Source: Cellulomonas sp. Root485 (lineage in GTDB: Bacteria; Actinomycetota; Actinomycetes; Actinomycetales; Cellulomonadaceae). Taken from it: a DNA stretch of 64,000 nucleotides. Under the pieces are notes generated by a model. The model saw only the letters and a list, made by a program, of their open reading frames with translations. It was not told where the DNA came from and did not search any database. Both the position numbers and the translations under genes were made by a program. The stretch covers positions 1,081,354 through 1,145,353 of the forward strand of contig NZ_LMFC01000001.1 in assembly GCF_001426705.1 (NCBI RefSeq). The letters are read 5' to 3'. Below are positions 9,301-16,161 of the stretch, piece by piece (positions within the stretch are counted from its first letter, which is position 1; each line of letters opens with the position of its first letter).

Positions 9301-10139
9301 AAGTGCGCGTCGGGCGTGCGCGTGACCGGCACGTTCGAGCCCCACATCATCAGGTAGCTCGCGTTCCACCAGTCGGCGGACTCCGGGACGTCCGTCTGGT
9401 CGCCGAACACCTGCGGCGACGCGACGGGCAGGTCCGCGTACCAGTCGTAGAACGACAGCATCGTGCCGCCGAGCATCGAGACGAACCGCGCACCCGAGCC
9501 GTGCGACACCATCGACATCGCGGGGATCGGGGAGAACCCTGCGACGCGGTCCGGGCCGTACGTCTTGATGGTGTGCACGTGCGCGGCCGCGACGATCTCC
9601 GAGGCCTCGTCCCAGGTGGCGCGGATCAGCCCGCCCTTGCCGCGCGCCGACTTGTACGAGCGTGCCGTCTCGGGGTCGCCGGTGACCTCGGCCCAGGCGA
9701 GCACCGGGTCGCCCGTGCGCTGCTTGGCGGCCCGGTACGCCCGGAGCAGCGCACCGCGTACGTACGGGTAGCGCACGCGCGTGGGTGAGTACGTGTACCA
9801 GGAGAAGGCAGCCCCACGCGGGCAGCCGCGGGGCTCGTACTCGGGGGAGTCGGGACCGACCGAGGGGTAGTCGGTCTGCTGGGTCTCCCAGGTGATGATC
9901 CCGTCCTTGACGTACACCTTCCACGAGCACGACCCCGTGCAGTTCACGCCGTGCGTCGAACGGACCACCTTGTCGTGGCTCCAGCGGTCCCGGTAGAACG
10001 CGTCGCCCTCGCGACCGCCCTCCAGGAACAGCGCACGCTTGTCCGGCGACATCGTGCCCGGCCGCAGGCGGGACCCGAGGGCCAGGAGCGCGTCGACGGC
10101 CGCGTTGTCGGTGCCGGGCTTGTCGGTGCGTGCGGTCAC
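6369..10139 (-). CDS. narG: Respiratory nitrate reductase alpha subunit (molybdopterin)
   Basis: Catalytic subunit that reduces nitrate to nitrite at a Mo-bis-MGD centre on the cytoplasmic side. 1256 residues, close to the usual 1230-1250. The N-terminal FS0 [4Fe-4S] ligands are His63, Cys67, Cys71 (HGVNCTGSCSW) and Cys106 (RGCPRGA). The Mo-ligand aspartate lies in MLSFYDWYADLP, followed by QTDVPESADWWN. No twin-arginine signal is visible, as expected for NarG. The start was set at GTG 10139, 5 nt after AAGGAGG; longer readings are shadow. It is 11 nt from narK and upstream of narH. Confidence 0.97.
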   Translation of the reverse strand: MTARTDKPGTDNAAVDALLALGSRLRPGTMSPDKRALFLEGGREGDAFYRDRWSHDKVVRSTHGVNCTGSCSWKVYVKDGIITWETQQTDYPSVGPDSPEYEPRGCPRGAAFSWYTYSPTRVRYPYVRGALLRAYRAAKQRTGDPVLAWAEVTGDPETARSYKSARGKGGLIRATWDEASEIVAAAHVHTIKTYGPDRVAGFSPIPAMSMVSHGSGARFVSMLGGTMLSFYDWYADLPVASPQVFGDQTDVPESADWWNASYLMMWGSNVPVTRTPDAHFMTEARYRGQKVVTVSPDYADNTKFADEWLAPHPGTDGALATAMGHVILREFLVERRTARFAEYMSTYTDATHLITLRQRGDAWVPDKFLTADQVDGPVAGPDGVPRDTHGRDAAFMTVVLDADGSPRVPNGTLGHRFDAAQAGSWNLDLGTIRPVMSVADLDTHDGTAVAVDLPRFDVAPEGPGGEHTGGAGVVRRGVPVTRIGDALVTTVFDLLLAQYGVGRVGLPGTWPTGYDDPSTPGTPAWQEEITGVPAAAAERIGREFAENAEASGGRSMILMGAGTNHWFHSDTIYRTFLALVTMTGCQGVNGGGWAHYVGQEKCRPVTGWAQYAFGLDWVRPPRQMIGTAFWYLATDQWRYDGLPADALASPLAEGLFAGRTTADCLVESAKRGWMPSYPTFNRNPLELIDEARAAGKDPAAHVVDELREGRLKFAVEDPDDPVNFPRVLTVWRANILGSSGKGNEYFLRHLLGTDSAVMAEESGPDRRPNTMTWHDEAPRGKLDLLVTSDFRMTSTTLFSDVVLPAATWYEKHDLSTTDMHPFVHSFNPAIAPPWQTRTDFDIFVTLAKAVSKLSVGHLGKREDLVAVPLLHDTPDEMTTPHGTVRDVEDLVPGVTMPRLVVVERDYPALADRLTSLGPLTATAGMVTKGVKFMPDTEVAELGRLNGVVTDGPAAGRPRLATAQHVCETILALSGTTNGRLAVQGFEDVEKQSGTELAWLAREHEGKRITFPDVQARPVPVITSPEWSGSEHGGRRYTAFAINVEQLKPWHTLTGRQHFFLDHDWMSELGENLPVYRPPLDLGRLFGDKRLGSTDPSGAPGSEGHAEVTVRYLTPHSKWSIHSEYQDNLFMLSLSRGGPTIWMSPQDATTIGVRDNEWIEAYNRNGVVVARAIVSHRMPAGTVFMYHAKDRTVDVPRSETSGLRGGIHNSLTRVLLKPSHLIGGYAQLSFAFNYLGPTGNQRDEVTTIRRRSQDVTY

Positions 10140-10150
10140 GACGGCCTCCT

Positions 10151-11458
10151 TCAGCTGGGGCGGGGTGCGCCGGGGCGGGCGTACTGGCGCCACACCAGGA
10201 CGGTGCAGAGCGCGAAGTACACGGCGGCCCCGATGAAGAACGCCTGGGGTGCGACGAGCGAGAGCCCGACGCCGACGAGGAACGGACCGAACGCGGCGAT
10301 GGCCGAGGTGAACCCGATGACGCCGCCCGCGCGGCGGCGCTCGAAGATCATGGGCATCTGCTTGAACGTGCCGGCGTTCCCGATACCGGCGAACGTGAAG
10401 ATCGTGAGCATGCCGCCGAGGAACAGGCCGAACGTGCTGGTGTCGGTCGGTGCCAGGAAGCAGGCGGTGAACACCGTCGCGGCCGTCATGCCGATGCCGG
10501 CCACGAGCGACCACACCGCACCGCCGAACCGGTCGCACAGCGGACCCCAGGCCGCCCGGGTGATCGAGCCCAGCAGCGGGCCCAGGAAGACGTACTTCAG
10601 CGGGTCGGGCGCGCCCTCCATGCCCTCGTACATGTTCTTGATGAGCAGGCCGAGCTGGGCCGCGAAGCCGGAGAAGGCGCCGAACGTCATGAGGTAGACG
10701 GCCGTCATGTACCAGGTGTGCTTCTCACCGAAGATGTCGAGCTGCTGCCGGAAGTTCGCCGTGACCGGGACGCGGCGCAGCCAGACCGCCGCGAGGACCA
10801 TGCCGAGCAGCACCCACGGGATGAGCACCAGACCGGCGTTGTGCAGCCAGATCGAGGAGCCGTCGGCACGCTGCTGCGGGGTGAGCGCCGCGGTCCCGAG
10901 CAGGCCGAAGCCCACGACCCACGGCACGAGCAGCTGGATGAGGCTGACCCCGAAGTTGCCGATGCCGGCCTGCAGGCCCAGCGCGGTGCCCGCCATGCGG
11001 CGCGGGAAGAAGTAGCTGGTCGACGGCATGAACCCCGCGAACGCACCGCCGCCGATGCCCGACGCTGCCGCCAGGAGCAGCAGCATCGCGTACGGCGTGC
11101 CCGGGTCCCGCACGGCGAGCACCCAGCCCACCATCGGCAGCAGGAGCAGCGTCGCCGAGCCACCGACCAGGGTGCGCGTCCCGACGACCGGCGGCAGGAA
11201 CATGTAGACGAGCCGCGCGAGCCCGGCCGAGAGCCCCGGGATCGCCGCGAGCCAGTAGAGCTGACCCGTCGTCAGGTCGTACCCGATGTCGTTGAGCCGC
11301 GGCGCGATCGCGCTGACGAGATACCAGACGCAGAACGCCAGCGTCAGGTTGTACGTCGTGATCCACAGCGTGCGCCACGCCAGCCGTCGGTCCCAGGTGG
11401 ACTCGTTCTCCGGGTCCCAGTGCGACAGATCTGGCCCGCGCAGGGTGAGGCTGGACAT
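10151..11458 (-). CDS. narK: NarK-type nitrate/nitrite transporter (MFS)
   Basis: Major facilitator superfamily transporter for nitrate uptake and/or nitrate-nitrite exchange, 435 residues with about 12 membrane segments. It shows the nitrate-signature-like glycine-rich segments (GIGGGAFAGFMPSTSYFFPRR about residues 135-155 and FAGIGNAGTFKQMPMIF in the second half) seen in the NNP family. First gene of the nar operon. The start ATG is behind CGGGAGG. An 11-bp-arm palindrome lies 25 nt upstream of the start. Whether it belongs to NarK1 (symport) or NarK2 (antiport) is not decided by reading. Confidence 0.93.
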   Translation of the reverse strand: MSSLTLRGPDLSHWDPENESTWDRRLAWRTLWITTYNLTLAFCVWYLVSAIAPRLNDIGYDLTTGQLYWLAAIPGLSAGLARLVYMFLPPVVGTRTLVGGSATLLLLPMVGWVLAVRDPGTPYAMLLLLAAASGIGGGAFAGFMPSTSYFFPRRMAGTALGLQAGIGNFGVSLIQLLVPWVVGFGLLGTAALTPQQRADGSSIWLHNAGLVLIPWVLLGMVLAAVWLRRVPVTANFRQQLDIFGEKHTWYMTAVYLMTFGAFSGFAAQLGLLIKNMYEGMEGAPDPLKYVFLGPLLGSITRAAWGPLCDRFGGAVWSLVAGIGMTAATVFTACFLAPTDTSTFGLFLGGMLTIFTFAGIGNAGTFKQMPMIFERRRAGGVIGFTSAIAAFGPFLVGVGLSLVAPQAFFIGAAVYFALCTVLVWRQYARPGAPRPS

Positions 11459-11482
11459 CGGGACCTCCCGCGGTCATCCGTT

Positions 11483-11509
11483 CCGTGAGCCCGCAGCTCG
11501 GGTTCACGG
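11483..11509. promoter_or_regulatory. Large palindrome upstream of narK (operator or leader hairpin)
   Basis: Arms CCGTGAGCCCG and CGGGTTCACGG match as an inverted repeat with a single mismatch around a 5-base centre (CAGCT). The element begins 25 nt upstream of the narK start, within the promoter/leader. It is not a FNR (TTGAT-N4-ATCAA) or Crp (TGTGA-N6-TCACA) site. A GGAAAA-N6-GGAAAA direct repeat lies further upstream at 11543-11560. It could bind the adjacent regulator, or act as an RNA hairpin. Confidence 0.5.
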
Positions 11510-11570
11510 CGAGCATGTCCGCGGTGTCAGGGGCCGTGCGCGGGAAAAGACCGTGGAAAATCCGAACGGC

Positions 11571-12296
11571 TCACAGGGGCTCGGCCGGGCTCTCCACGTC
11601 GTCGCGACGCAGCTGCAGGACGCAGTGCTCCGGCCCGACGAACGGCAGGAGCTCGCGGGCCGCGACCGGCCCGGGCACGGCGTCGAGCACACCCTGCGCG
11701 AGGCCGAGGTGCACGTTGCACACGACCTCGGGCCGTGCCTTCGCCAGGTCGAGGAACGGGCACCGGTACAGGTGGAACGCCAGCTGCGTGCGGTCGAGCT
11801 CCGGGTCGAAGCCGAGCCGTTCCAGGTGACCCTCGAGCGCGTCGAGCTGGCGGTCGGCACCCACCGTGCTCGTCGTCGGGGAGATGGGCGGCAGGTCCTG
11901 GTCGACGATCATCGCCCGGCCGGCTGCCTGTGCCGCGGCCGTCGGCGAGGCGACCTCGCGCCCGTATCCCTCGAGCAGGATGCGGGTCAGGGCGACCCGC
12001 GCGATCGACTCCTCGATCCGGTCCTGCTCGCGCGGGTCGGTACGCAGGTCGTCCGCCGACACCGCGCGGTAGACCATCCGCGGACGCCCCCGCACGGTGC
12101 GCCGCTCGGGATGGCGCTGCGCGAAGCCGTCGGAGACCAGCCGCTGCAGGTGCTCGCGCGTGGTGTTCTCGTGCAGCCCCGTCGCCACGGCGAGCTCGCC
12201 GATCGTGTGCTCGCCACCGTCCTGCAGCAGGTGCAGCAGGTCCACGCGGCTGCCGGACGCCAGCGTGCGTGCGGCCGGGGTGCGGCGGACGGACAT
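11571..12296 (-). CDS. HTH regulator with C-terminal cysteine cluster (COG2345/SufR-like)
   Basis: Predicted transcription factor, 241 residues. Residues 8-60 form a winged-helix domain (LLHLLQDGGEHTIGELAVATG, then HENTTREHLQRLV). The C-terminal domain has three cysteines, Cys179 (RCPF), Cys193 (EVVC) and Cys225 (EHC), with nearby histidines. This resembles the Fe-S cluster domain of SufR-like COG2345 regulators, which sense O2, NO or Fe-S status. It sits directly upstream of narK on the same strand and divergent to the NnrS-like/nirK pair, so it is the obvious local regulator of nitrate/nitrite respiration. Cluster binding is inferred. Confidence 0.8.
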   Translation of the reverse strand: MSVRRTPAARTLASGSRVDLLHLLQDGGEHTIGELAVATGLHENTTREHLQRLVSDGFAQRHPERRTVRGRPRMVYRAVSADDLRTDPREQDRIEESIARVALTRILLEGYGREVASPTAAAQAAGRAMIVDQDLPPISPTTSTVGADRQLDALEGHLERLGFDPELDRTQLAFHLYRCPFLDLAKARPEVVCNVHLGLAQGVLDAVPGPVAARELLPFVGPEHCVLQLRRDDVESPAEPL

Positions 12297-12358
12297 GGAA
12301 GAAGTATCGGTCGGGACCGTGCCGTGGTCATGGGTCGGAGGTCCCGTCGGCAGGACGT

Positions 12359-12372
12359 TCGTCCCGGGACGA
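12359..12372. promoter_or_regulatory. Palindrome TCGTCCCGGGACGA over the -35 region of the NnrS-like gene
   Basis: Perfect 14-bp palindrome, centred about 37 bp upstream of the predicted leaderless start at 12403. The half-site GTCCCG/CGGGAC recurs at 12312-12318 and 12340-12346, giving four copies in 60 bp between the divergent regulator and NnrS-like genes. This makes it the best operator candidate for the Fe-S-type regulator. Confidence 0.5.
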
Positions 12373-12389
12373 CGCACGGCGTGGATAAC

Positions 12390-12395
12390 TAGCGT
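12390..12395 (+). promoter_or_regulatory. -10 element TAGCGT for a leaderless NnrS-like/nirK transcript
   Basis: TANNNT hexamer exactly 7 nt before the GTG at 12403. The only GGAG is 2 nt from the GTG, too close to act as a ribosome site, so leaderless expression is the better reading. Confidence 0.55.
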
Positions 12396-12402
12396 CGGAG
12401 CC

Positions 12403-13551
12403 GTGCAAAACCCTGGCGGCACGGGCCGTCCCCCGCTGCGGCTCGTGCTGCTCGCGCCCGCCGGGCTCGCCATGCTGGCCGGGCTCGACGGTGCGCTGCT
12501 GCTCCTGGGCGTGCCCGCACCGATCCGTCTCGACCGGCTCGCCGACGTGCACGGCCAGCTCATGGTCCTCGGTGTCGTCGGCACCCTCGTCGCGCTGGAG
12601 CGGGCCGTCGCGGTGCGCCGACGCCTCGCCTTCTCCTCGCCGCTGCTGCTCGCGGCCGGTTCGCTCGCGCTGCTGAGCACCGCCCCTCTCGCCGTCGGGC
12701 ACGCGCTGCACCTCGCGGGGACGGTCGCGCTCGTCGGGACCTACGTCGTCGTGTGGCGCCGGCAGCCGGCGCCGGCGATCGCCGTCCAGGGCGCAGGGGC
12801 AGCCGCGGCGGTGGGATCCGCTCTGCTGATCCTCGCGGGGGTCCCGGTGCCCGTGGTCACGCCGTGGTTCGTCGCGTTCCTCGTGCTCACCGTCGTCGGC
12901 GAGCGCATCGAGCTCATGCGTGTCGCCGCGCCACCGGCATCCGTCCGCGCGGGGATCGTCGGCGCCGGGCTCGCGCTCCTCGGGGGGTCGGCCGTGGCCC
13001 TGCTGCACCCGCGAGCGGGGGGTGCCGTGCTCGGCCTGGCGCTCGTCTCGCTGGCGGTCCTCCTCGCGCGTCACGACGTGGCCCGCCGGACGGTCCGCAG
13101 CACGGGACTGCCGCGTTTCATGGCCCTCGCGATGCTCGCGGGGTTCGCGTGGCTGGGCGTCGCGGGAGGGGTGTGGCTGCTCGGCGGAGCGGTGACGGAC
13201 GGACGCGCCTACGACGCCGTGCTGCACGCCGTGTTCCTCGGCTTCGTCATGTCGATGGTCATGGCGCACGCGCCCGTGATCCTGCCCGCCGTGCTGCGGC
13301 GGCCGCTGCCGTACCGGCCGGTGATGCTCGCCCCGCTGCTCCTGCTGCACGTCTCGCTCGCCTTCCGGCTCGTGGTCGGGGACGGGTGGGGGAGCGTGGC
13401 CGCCGTCCGCGTGGGCGGTGTCGCGAACGTCGTGGCCGTCCTCGCGTTCCTCGGGGTGGCGGTGTGGAGCGTCGCCGCCGGGCCGCCGGCTCGTCCGACG
13501 GTCGCCGCCGTGCCGGTCGAACCGCTGGTCCGAGAGGCGGCGCTGCGATGA
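12403..13551 (+). CDS. Polytopic NnrS-like membrane protein upstream of nirK
   Basis: Integral membrane protein of 382 residues with about 12 hydrophobic helices. Conserved-looking histidine motifs sit within helices: DVHGQLMVLGVVGTLVALE near the N terminus and HAVFLGFVMSMVMAHAP late in the protein. They resemble the HG.L..G/HA...G pattern of NnrS and related heme- or copper-dependent membrane proteins of NO metabolism. The start is taken as GTG 12403 from the -10 spacing. Its TGA overlaps the nirK ATG (ATGA), so the two products are coupled. A role in NO tolerance or electron supply to NirK is inferred from context; family assignment is moderate. Confidence 0.65.
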   Translation: MQNPGGTGRPPLRLVLLAPAGLAMLAGLDGALLLLGVPAPIRLDRLADVHGQLMVLGVVGTLVALERAVAVRRRLAFSSPLLLAAGSLALLSTAPLAVGHALHLAGTVALVGTYVVVWRRQPAPAIAVQGAGAAAAVGSALLILAGVPVPVVTPWFVAFLVLTVVGERIELMRVAAPPASVRAGIVGAGLALLGGSAVALLHPRAGGAVLGLALVSLAVLLARHDVARRTVRSTGLPRFMALAMLAGFAWLGVAGGVWLLGGAVTDGRAYDAVLHAVFLGFVMSMVMAHAPVILPAVLRRPLPYRPVMLAPLLLLHVSLAFRLVVGDGWGSVAAVRVGGVANVVAVLAFLGVAVWSVAAGPPARPTVAAVPVEPLVREAALR

Positions 13552-16103
13552 GCCGCGCATCCTGGCACCTGCGCGCGAACGCGCTCGTCGGCGCGTGGCT
13601 CGTGGCAGCAGCCCTGCTCGCGCTGGCCCACCGGGCCGTGCCGGCCGCCCCGTGGCTGCTCGTCCATCTGCTCCTGCTCGGCGCCGTGAGCACGGCGATC
13701 CTCGTCTGGAGCCAGCACTTCGCGGACACCCTCCTGCGCCGGCCTGCGTGGGGCGGGCGCCTCGGGCTCACCGTGCGGCTCGCCGTGCACACCGTCGGCG
13801 CCCTTGCCGTGGTGATCGGCGTCGTCGGGTCGACCGGGTGGCTCGTCGTCGCGGGTGCGGTGCTCGTGGCCGCAGCCGCGCTCGCGCAGGTGGGCATCAT
13901 GGTCGTGCAGTCGCGCGCCGCGCTCCCGTCGAGGTTCAGCCACGCGGTCCGGTACTACGTGGCGGCGGGGCTGGTGCTGCCCGTCGCGGTCGCGTGCGGC
14001 GTCCTGATGGCGCGCGGGCACGTGAGCGACGTCGTCCACGCCCGGTTGTACGTCGGGCACGTCGCCCTCGCGCTCCTGGGCTGGGTCGGGCTCACCGTGC
14101 TCGGCACCCTCGTGGTCCTGTGGCCGACGGTGCTGCACGCCCGGATCGAGCCGGCGCAGGAGAGCGCGGGCCGCAGGGCGCTGCCCGTCGTGCTCCTCGG
14201 CCTGGTGCTCGTCACCGCGGGTGCAGCGAGCGGATGGCGGGTGCTCGTCGGGCTCGGCGCGGTCGTCGTGGCCCTCGGCACCGCGATCGGCGGCAGCGTC
14301 ATGGTGGCCCAGGCGCGCACGTCGCCGCCGCGCACCTACGCCGCCTGGACCCTCGCCGCCGCGGTCGCGTGGCTCGTGGCGTGCACGGTGGCGTTCGGGG
14401 CCCTCGTCGTGGCCGCCCCGGGGTGGGTCGCGGCTGCCGACGACCTCCGCGTCCTGGTGGCTCCCTTCGCGGTGGGGTTCGCCGCGCAGATCCTCGTCGG
14501 CTCCCTCTCGTACCTGCTGCCCGTGGTCCTCGGGGGCGGACCGGCCACCGCACGACGGACCGCGGCAGAGCTCGACCGCGAGGCACTGCTGCGGGTGGTG
14601 CTGGTCAACGGTGGCCTCGTGCTGTTCGCCGCACCGGTGCCCAGCGCCGTGCGGGTCCTCGCGTCGTTCGTCGTGCTCGGCGCGCTCGTCGCGTTCCTGG
14701 CACTCGCCGGCCGCGCGGTGCGCGCCGCACTCCGCCACGAGGGGGTCCCGGTGTCCGCGACCGGCTCGTCGCGCAGCGGGGCAGCCGTCGTCGCGACCGG
14801 TCTGCTCGCGATGGTCGTCGCGCTGGGGGTCGCCGTCGACCCCGCGGCCGCGGGCATCGGGTCCAGCACGCCGACCGATCCGACCGTTGCGACGGGGCGC
14901 ACCACGACCGTCGCCGTGCGCGCGCTCGACATGCGCTTCAGCCCGTCGACCGTGCAGGTCCCGGTGGGCGACACGCTCGTGCTCGAGGTGACGAACGAGG
15001 ACGACGACGTCCACGAGCTCGTCGTCGAGACGGGTGCCGGGTCGGGCCGTCTGTCGCCCGGCGAGCAGGGCACGGTCGACGTGGGTGTCGTCGGCGGCGA
15101 CCTCGACGGGTGGTGCCCCGTGGCCGGTCACCGCCAGATGGGGATGACCCTGACGATCGTCGCGACGGGTGCGCCGACCGCGGCTGCCGAGCACGCGGAG
15201 CATCCTGAGCACACTGCCGGACCCGACCTGATGGCGACCCCGGAGCCGTCGTTCACCCCGCACGAGGCTGCCGTGGCCCCCGCCGAACCCGGCTCCACGA
15301 CGCATCGCGTGACGCTCACGGTGTCGGAGGTCGTGCGCGAGGTGGCACCCGGCGTGACGCAGCGGCTGTGGACGTTCGGCGGCCAGGCGCCGGGACCGGT
15401 GCTGCGCGGCCGCGTCGGGGACCGGTTCGAGATCACCCTCGTCAACGACGGGTCCCTCGGCCACTCGATCGACTTCCACGCCGGCGCGCTCGCGCCCGAC
15501 GACGTGATGCGGACGATCCAGCCGGGGGAGTCGCTCACGTACGAGTTCACGGCGACGCGGTCCGGGATCTGGATGTACCACTGCTCGACGATGCCGATGT
15601 CGCTGCACATCGCCAACGGGATGTTCGGCGCGGTCATCATCGACCCGCCCGGCCTGCCCGACGTGGACCGCGAGTACGTGCTCGTGCAGTCCGAGCTCTA
15701 CCTGGGTGCGCAGGGGGACGTCGCCGACGCGGCGAAGGTGGTCGCGCGGACGCCCGACCTCGTCGTGTTCAACGGGTACGCGAACCAGTACCGCGACCGA
15801 CCGCTGGAGGCCGAGGCGGGTGAGCGTGTGCGCTTCTGGGTCCTCGACGCCGGGCCGTACCTGTCGAGCGCGTTCCACGTCGTCGGTGGCCAGTTCGACA
15901 CCGTCTACCGTGAGGGCGACTGGGTGCTGAGGGACGGCGGCTCGACGGGCACGGGTGGCGCGCAGGTGCTCGACCTCGCGCCCGCCCAGGGCGGGTTCGT
16001 CGAGCTGACGTTCCCCGAGCCGGGCACCTACGCCTTCGTGACCCACGCGATGGCCGACGCCGAGGCGGGTGCGCTCGGGCGGGTGCTGGTCACTGAGGAC
16101 TGA
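13548..16103 (+). CDS. nirK: Membrane-anchored copper nitrite reductase with extra cupredoxin domain
   Basis: Reduces nitrite to NO on the outer face of the membrane. It is 851 residues in three modules. Residues 1 to about 445 hold around 13 membrane helices, with NnrS-like histidine motifs (HLLLLGAVSTAILVWSQHF). Residues about 455-550 are a blue-copper cupredoxin with His489, Cys523, His528 and Met531 or 533 (WCPVAGHRQMGM). Residues about 585-851 are an AniA-like NirK with type 1 ligands His639, Cys679, His687, Met692, type 2 ligands His644, His678, His833 and catalytic Asp642 and His777, all present. Ordinary NirK is about 350-380 residues. The start is ATG 13548, overlapping the previous stop. 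Confidence 0.9.
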   Translation: MSRASWHLRANALVGAWLVAAALLALAHRAVPAAPWLLVHLLLLGAVSTAILVWSQHFADTLLRRPAWGGRLGLTVRLAVHTVGALAVVIGVVGSTGWLVVAGAVLVAAAALAQVGIMVVQSRAALPSRFSHAVRYYVAAGLVLPVAVACGVLMARGHVSDVVHARLYVGHVALALLGWVGLTVLGTLVVLWPTVLHARIEPAQESAGRRALPVVLLGLVLVTAGAASGWRVLVGLGAVVVALGTAIGGSVMVAQARTSPPRTYAAWTLAAAVAWLVACTVAFGALVVAAPGWVAAADDLRVLVAPFAVGFAAQILVGSLSYLLPVVLGGGPATARRTAAELDREALLRVVLVNGGLVLFAAPVPSAVRVLASFVVLGALVAFLALAGRAVRAALRHEGVPVSATGSSRSGAAVVATGLLAMVVALGVAVDPAAAGIGSSTPTDPTVATGRTTTVAVRALDMRFSPSTVQVPVGDTLVLEVTNEDDDVHELVVETGAGSGRLSPGEQGTVDVGVVGGDLDGWCPVAGHRQMGMTLTIVATGAPTAAAEHAEHPEHTAGPDLMATPEPSFTPHEAAVAPAEPGSTTHRVTLTVSEVVREVAPGVTQRLWTFGGQAPGPVLRGRVGDRFEITLVNDGSLGHSIDFHAGALAPDDVMRTIQPGESLTYEFTATRSGIWMYHCSTMPMSLHIANGMFGAVIIDPPGLPDVDREYVLVQSELYLGAQGDVADAAKVVARTPDLVVFNGYANQYRDRPLEAEAGERVRFWVLDAGPYLSSAFHVVGGQFDTVYREGDWVLRDGGSTGTGGAQVLDLAPAQGGFVELTFPEPGTYAFVTHAMADAEAGALGRVLVTED

Positions 16104-16149
16104 CGGCCCCGTCGGCGCGGGGGCGACTCCACCCGGACGCAGCGATTGT

Positions 16150-16155
16150 TAGGGT
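16150..16155 (+). promoter_or_regulatory. -10 element TAGGGT for a leaderless MOSC gene transcript
   Basis: TANNNT hexamer 6 nt before ATG 16162, with no Shine-Dalgarno sequence between. It suggests that the MOSC gene has its own promoter despite following nirK closely. Confidence 0.6.
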
Positions 16156-16161
16156 CCGACC

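Noticed and set aside
6228..9788. Plus-strand reading of 1186 codons opposite narG
   Set aside because: Antisense shadow of narG with no domain resemblance. The narG frame has complete cluster and cofactor motifs.
11459..11570. FNR, Crp or GlnR box before narK
   Set aside because: No TTGAT-N4-ATCAA, TGTGA-N6-TCACA or GTnAC-N6-GAAAC arrangement is present; only the unassigned palindrome and direct repeat.
15870..15895. Apparent loss of the catalytic histidine in NirK (FHVVGGQ instead of HLIGGHG)
   Set aside because: The catalytic residue corresponds to the first His of the motif (His777 here, as in AniA FHVIG), which is present; the Gln aligns with a non-catalytic position.
13209..16046. Minus-strand reading of 945 codons opposite nirK
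   Set aside because: His/Arg/Asp-rich shadow. The plus strand holds the copper-site motifs of NirK.
2777..16103. nar/nirK block as a tRNA-integrated element with attL/attR repeats
   Set aside because: No duplicated tRNA 3' end, integrase or mobility gene was found. Insertion by homologous or illegitimate exchange is possible, but no element can be shown.
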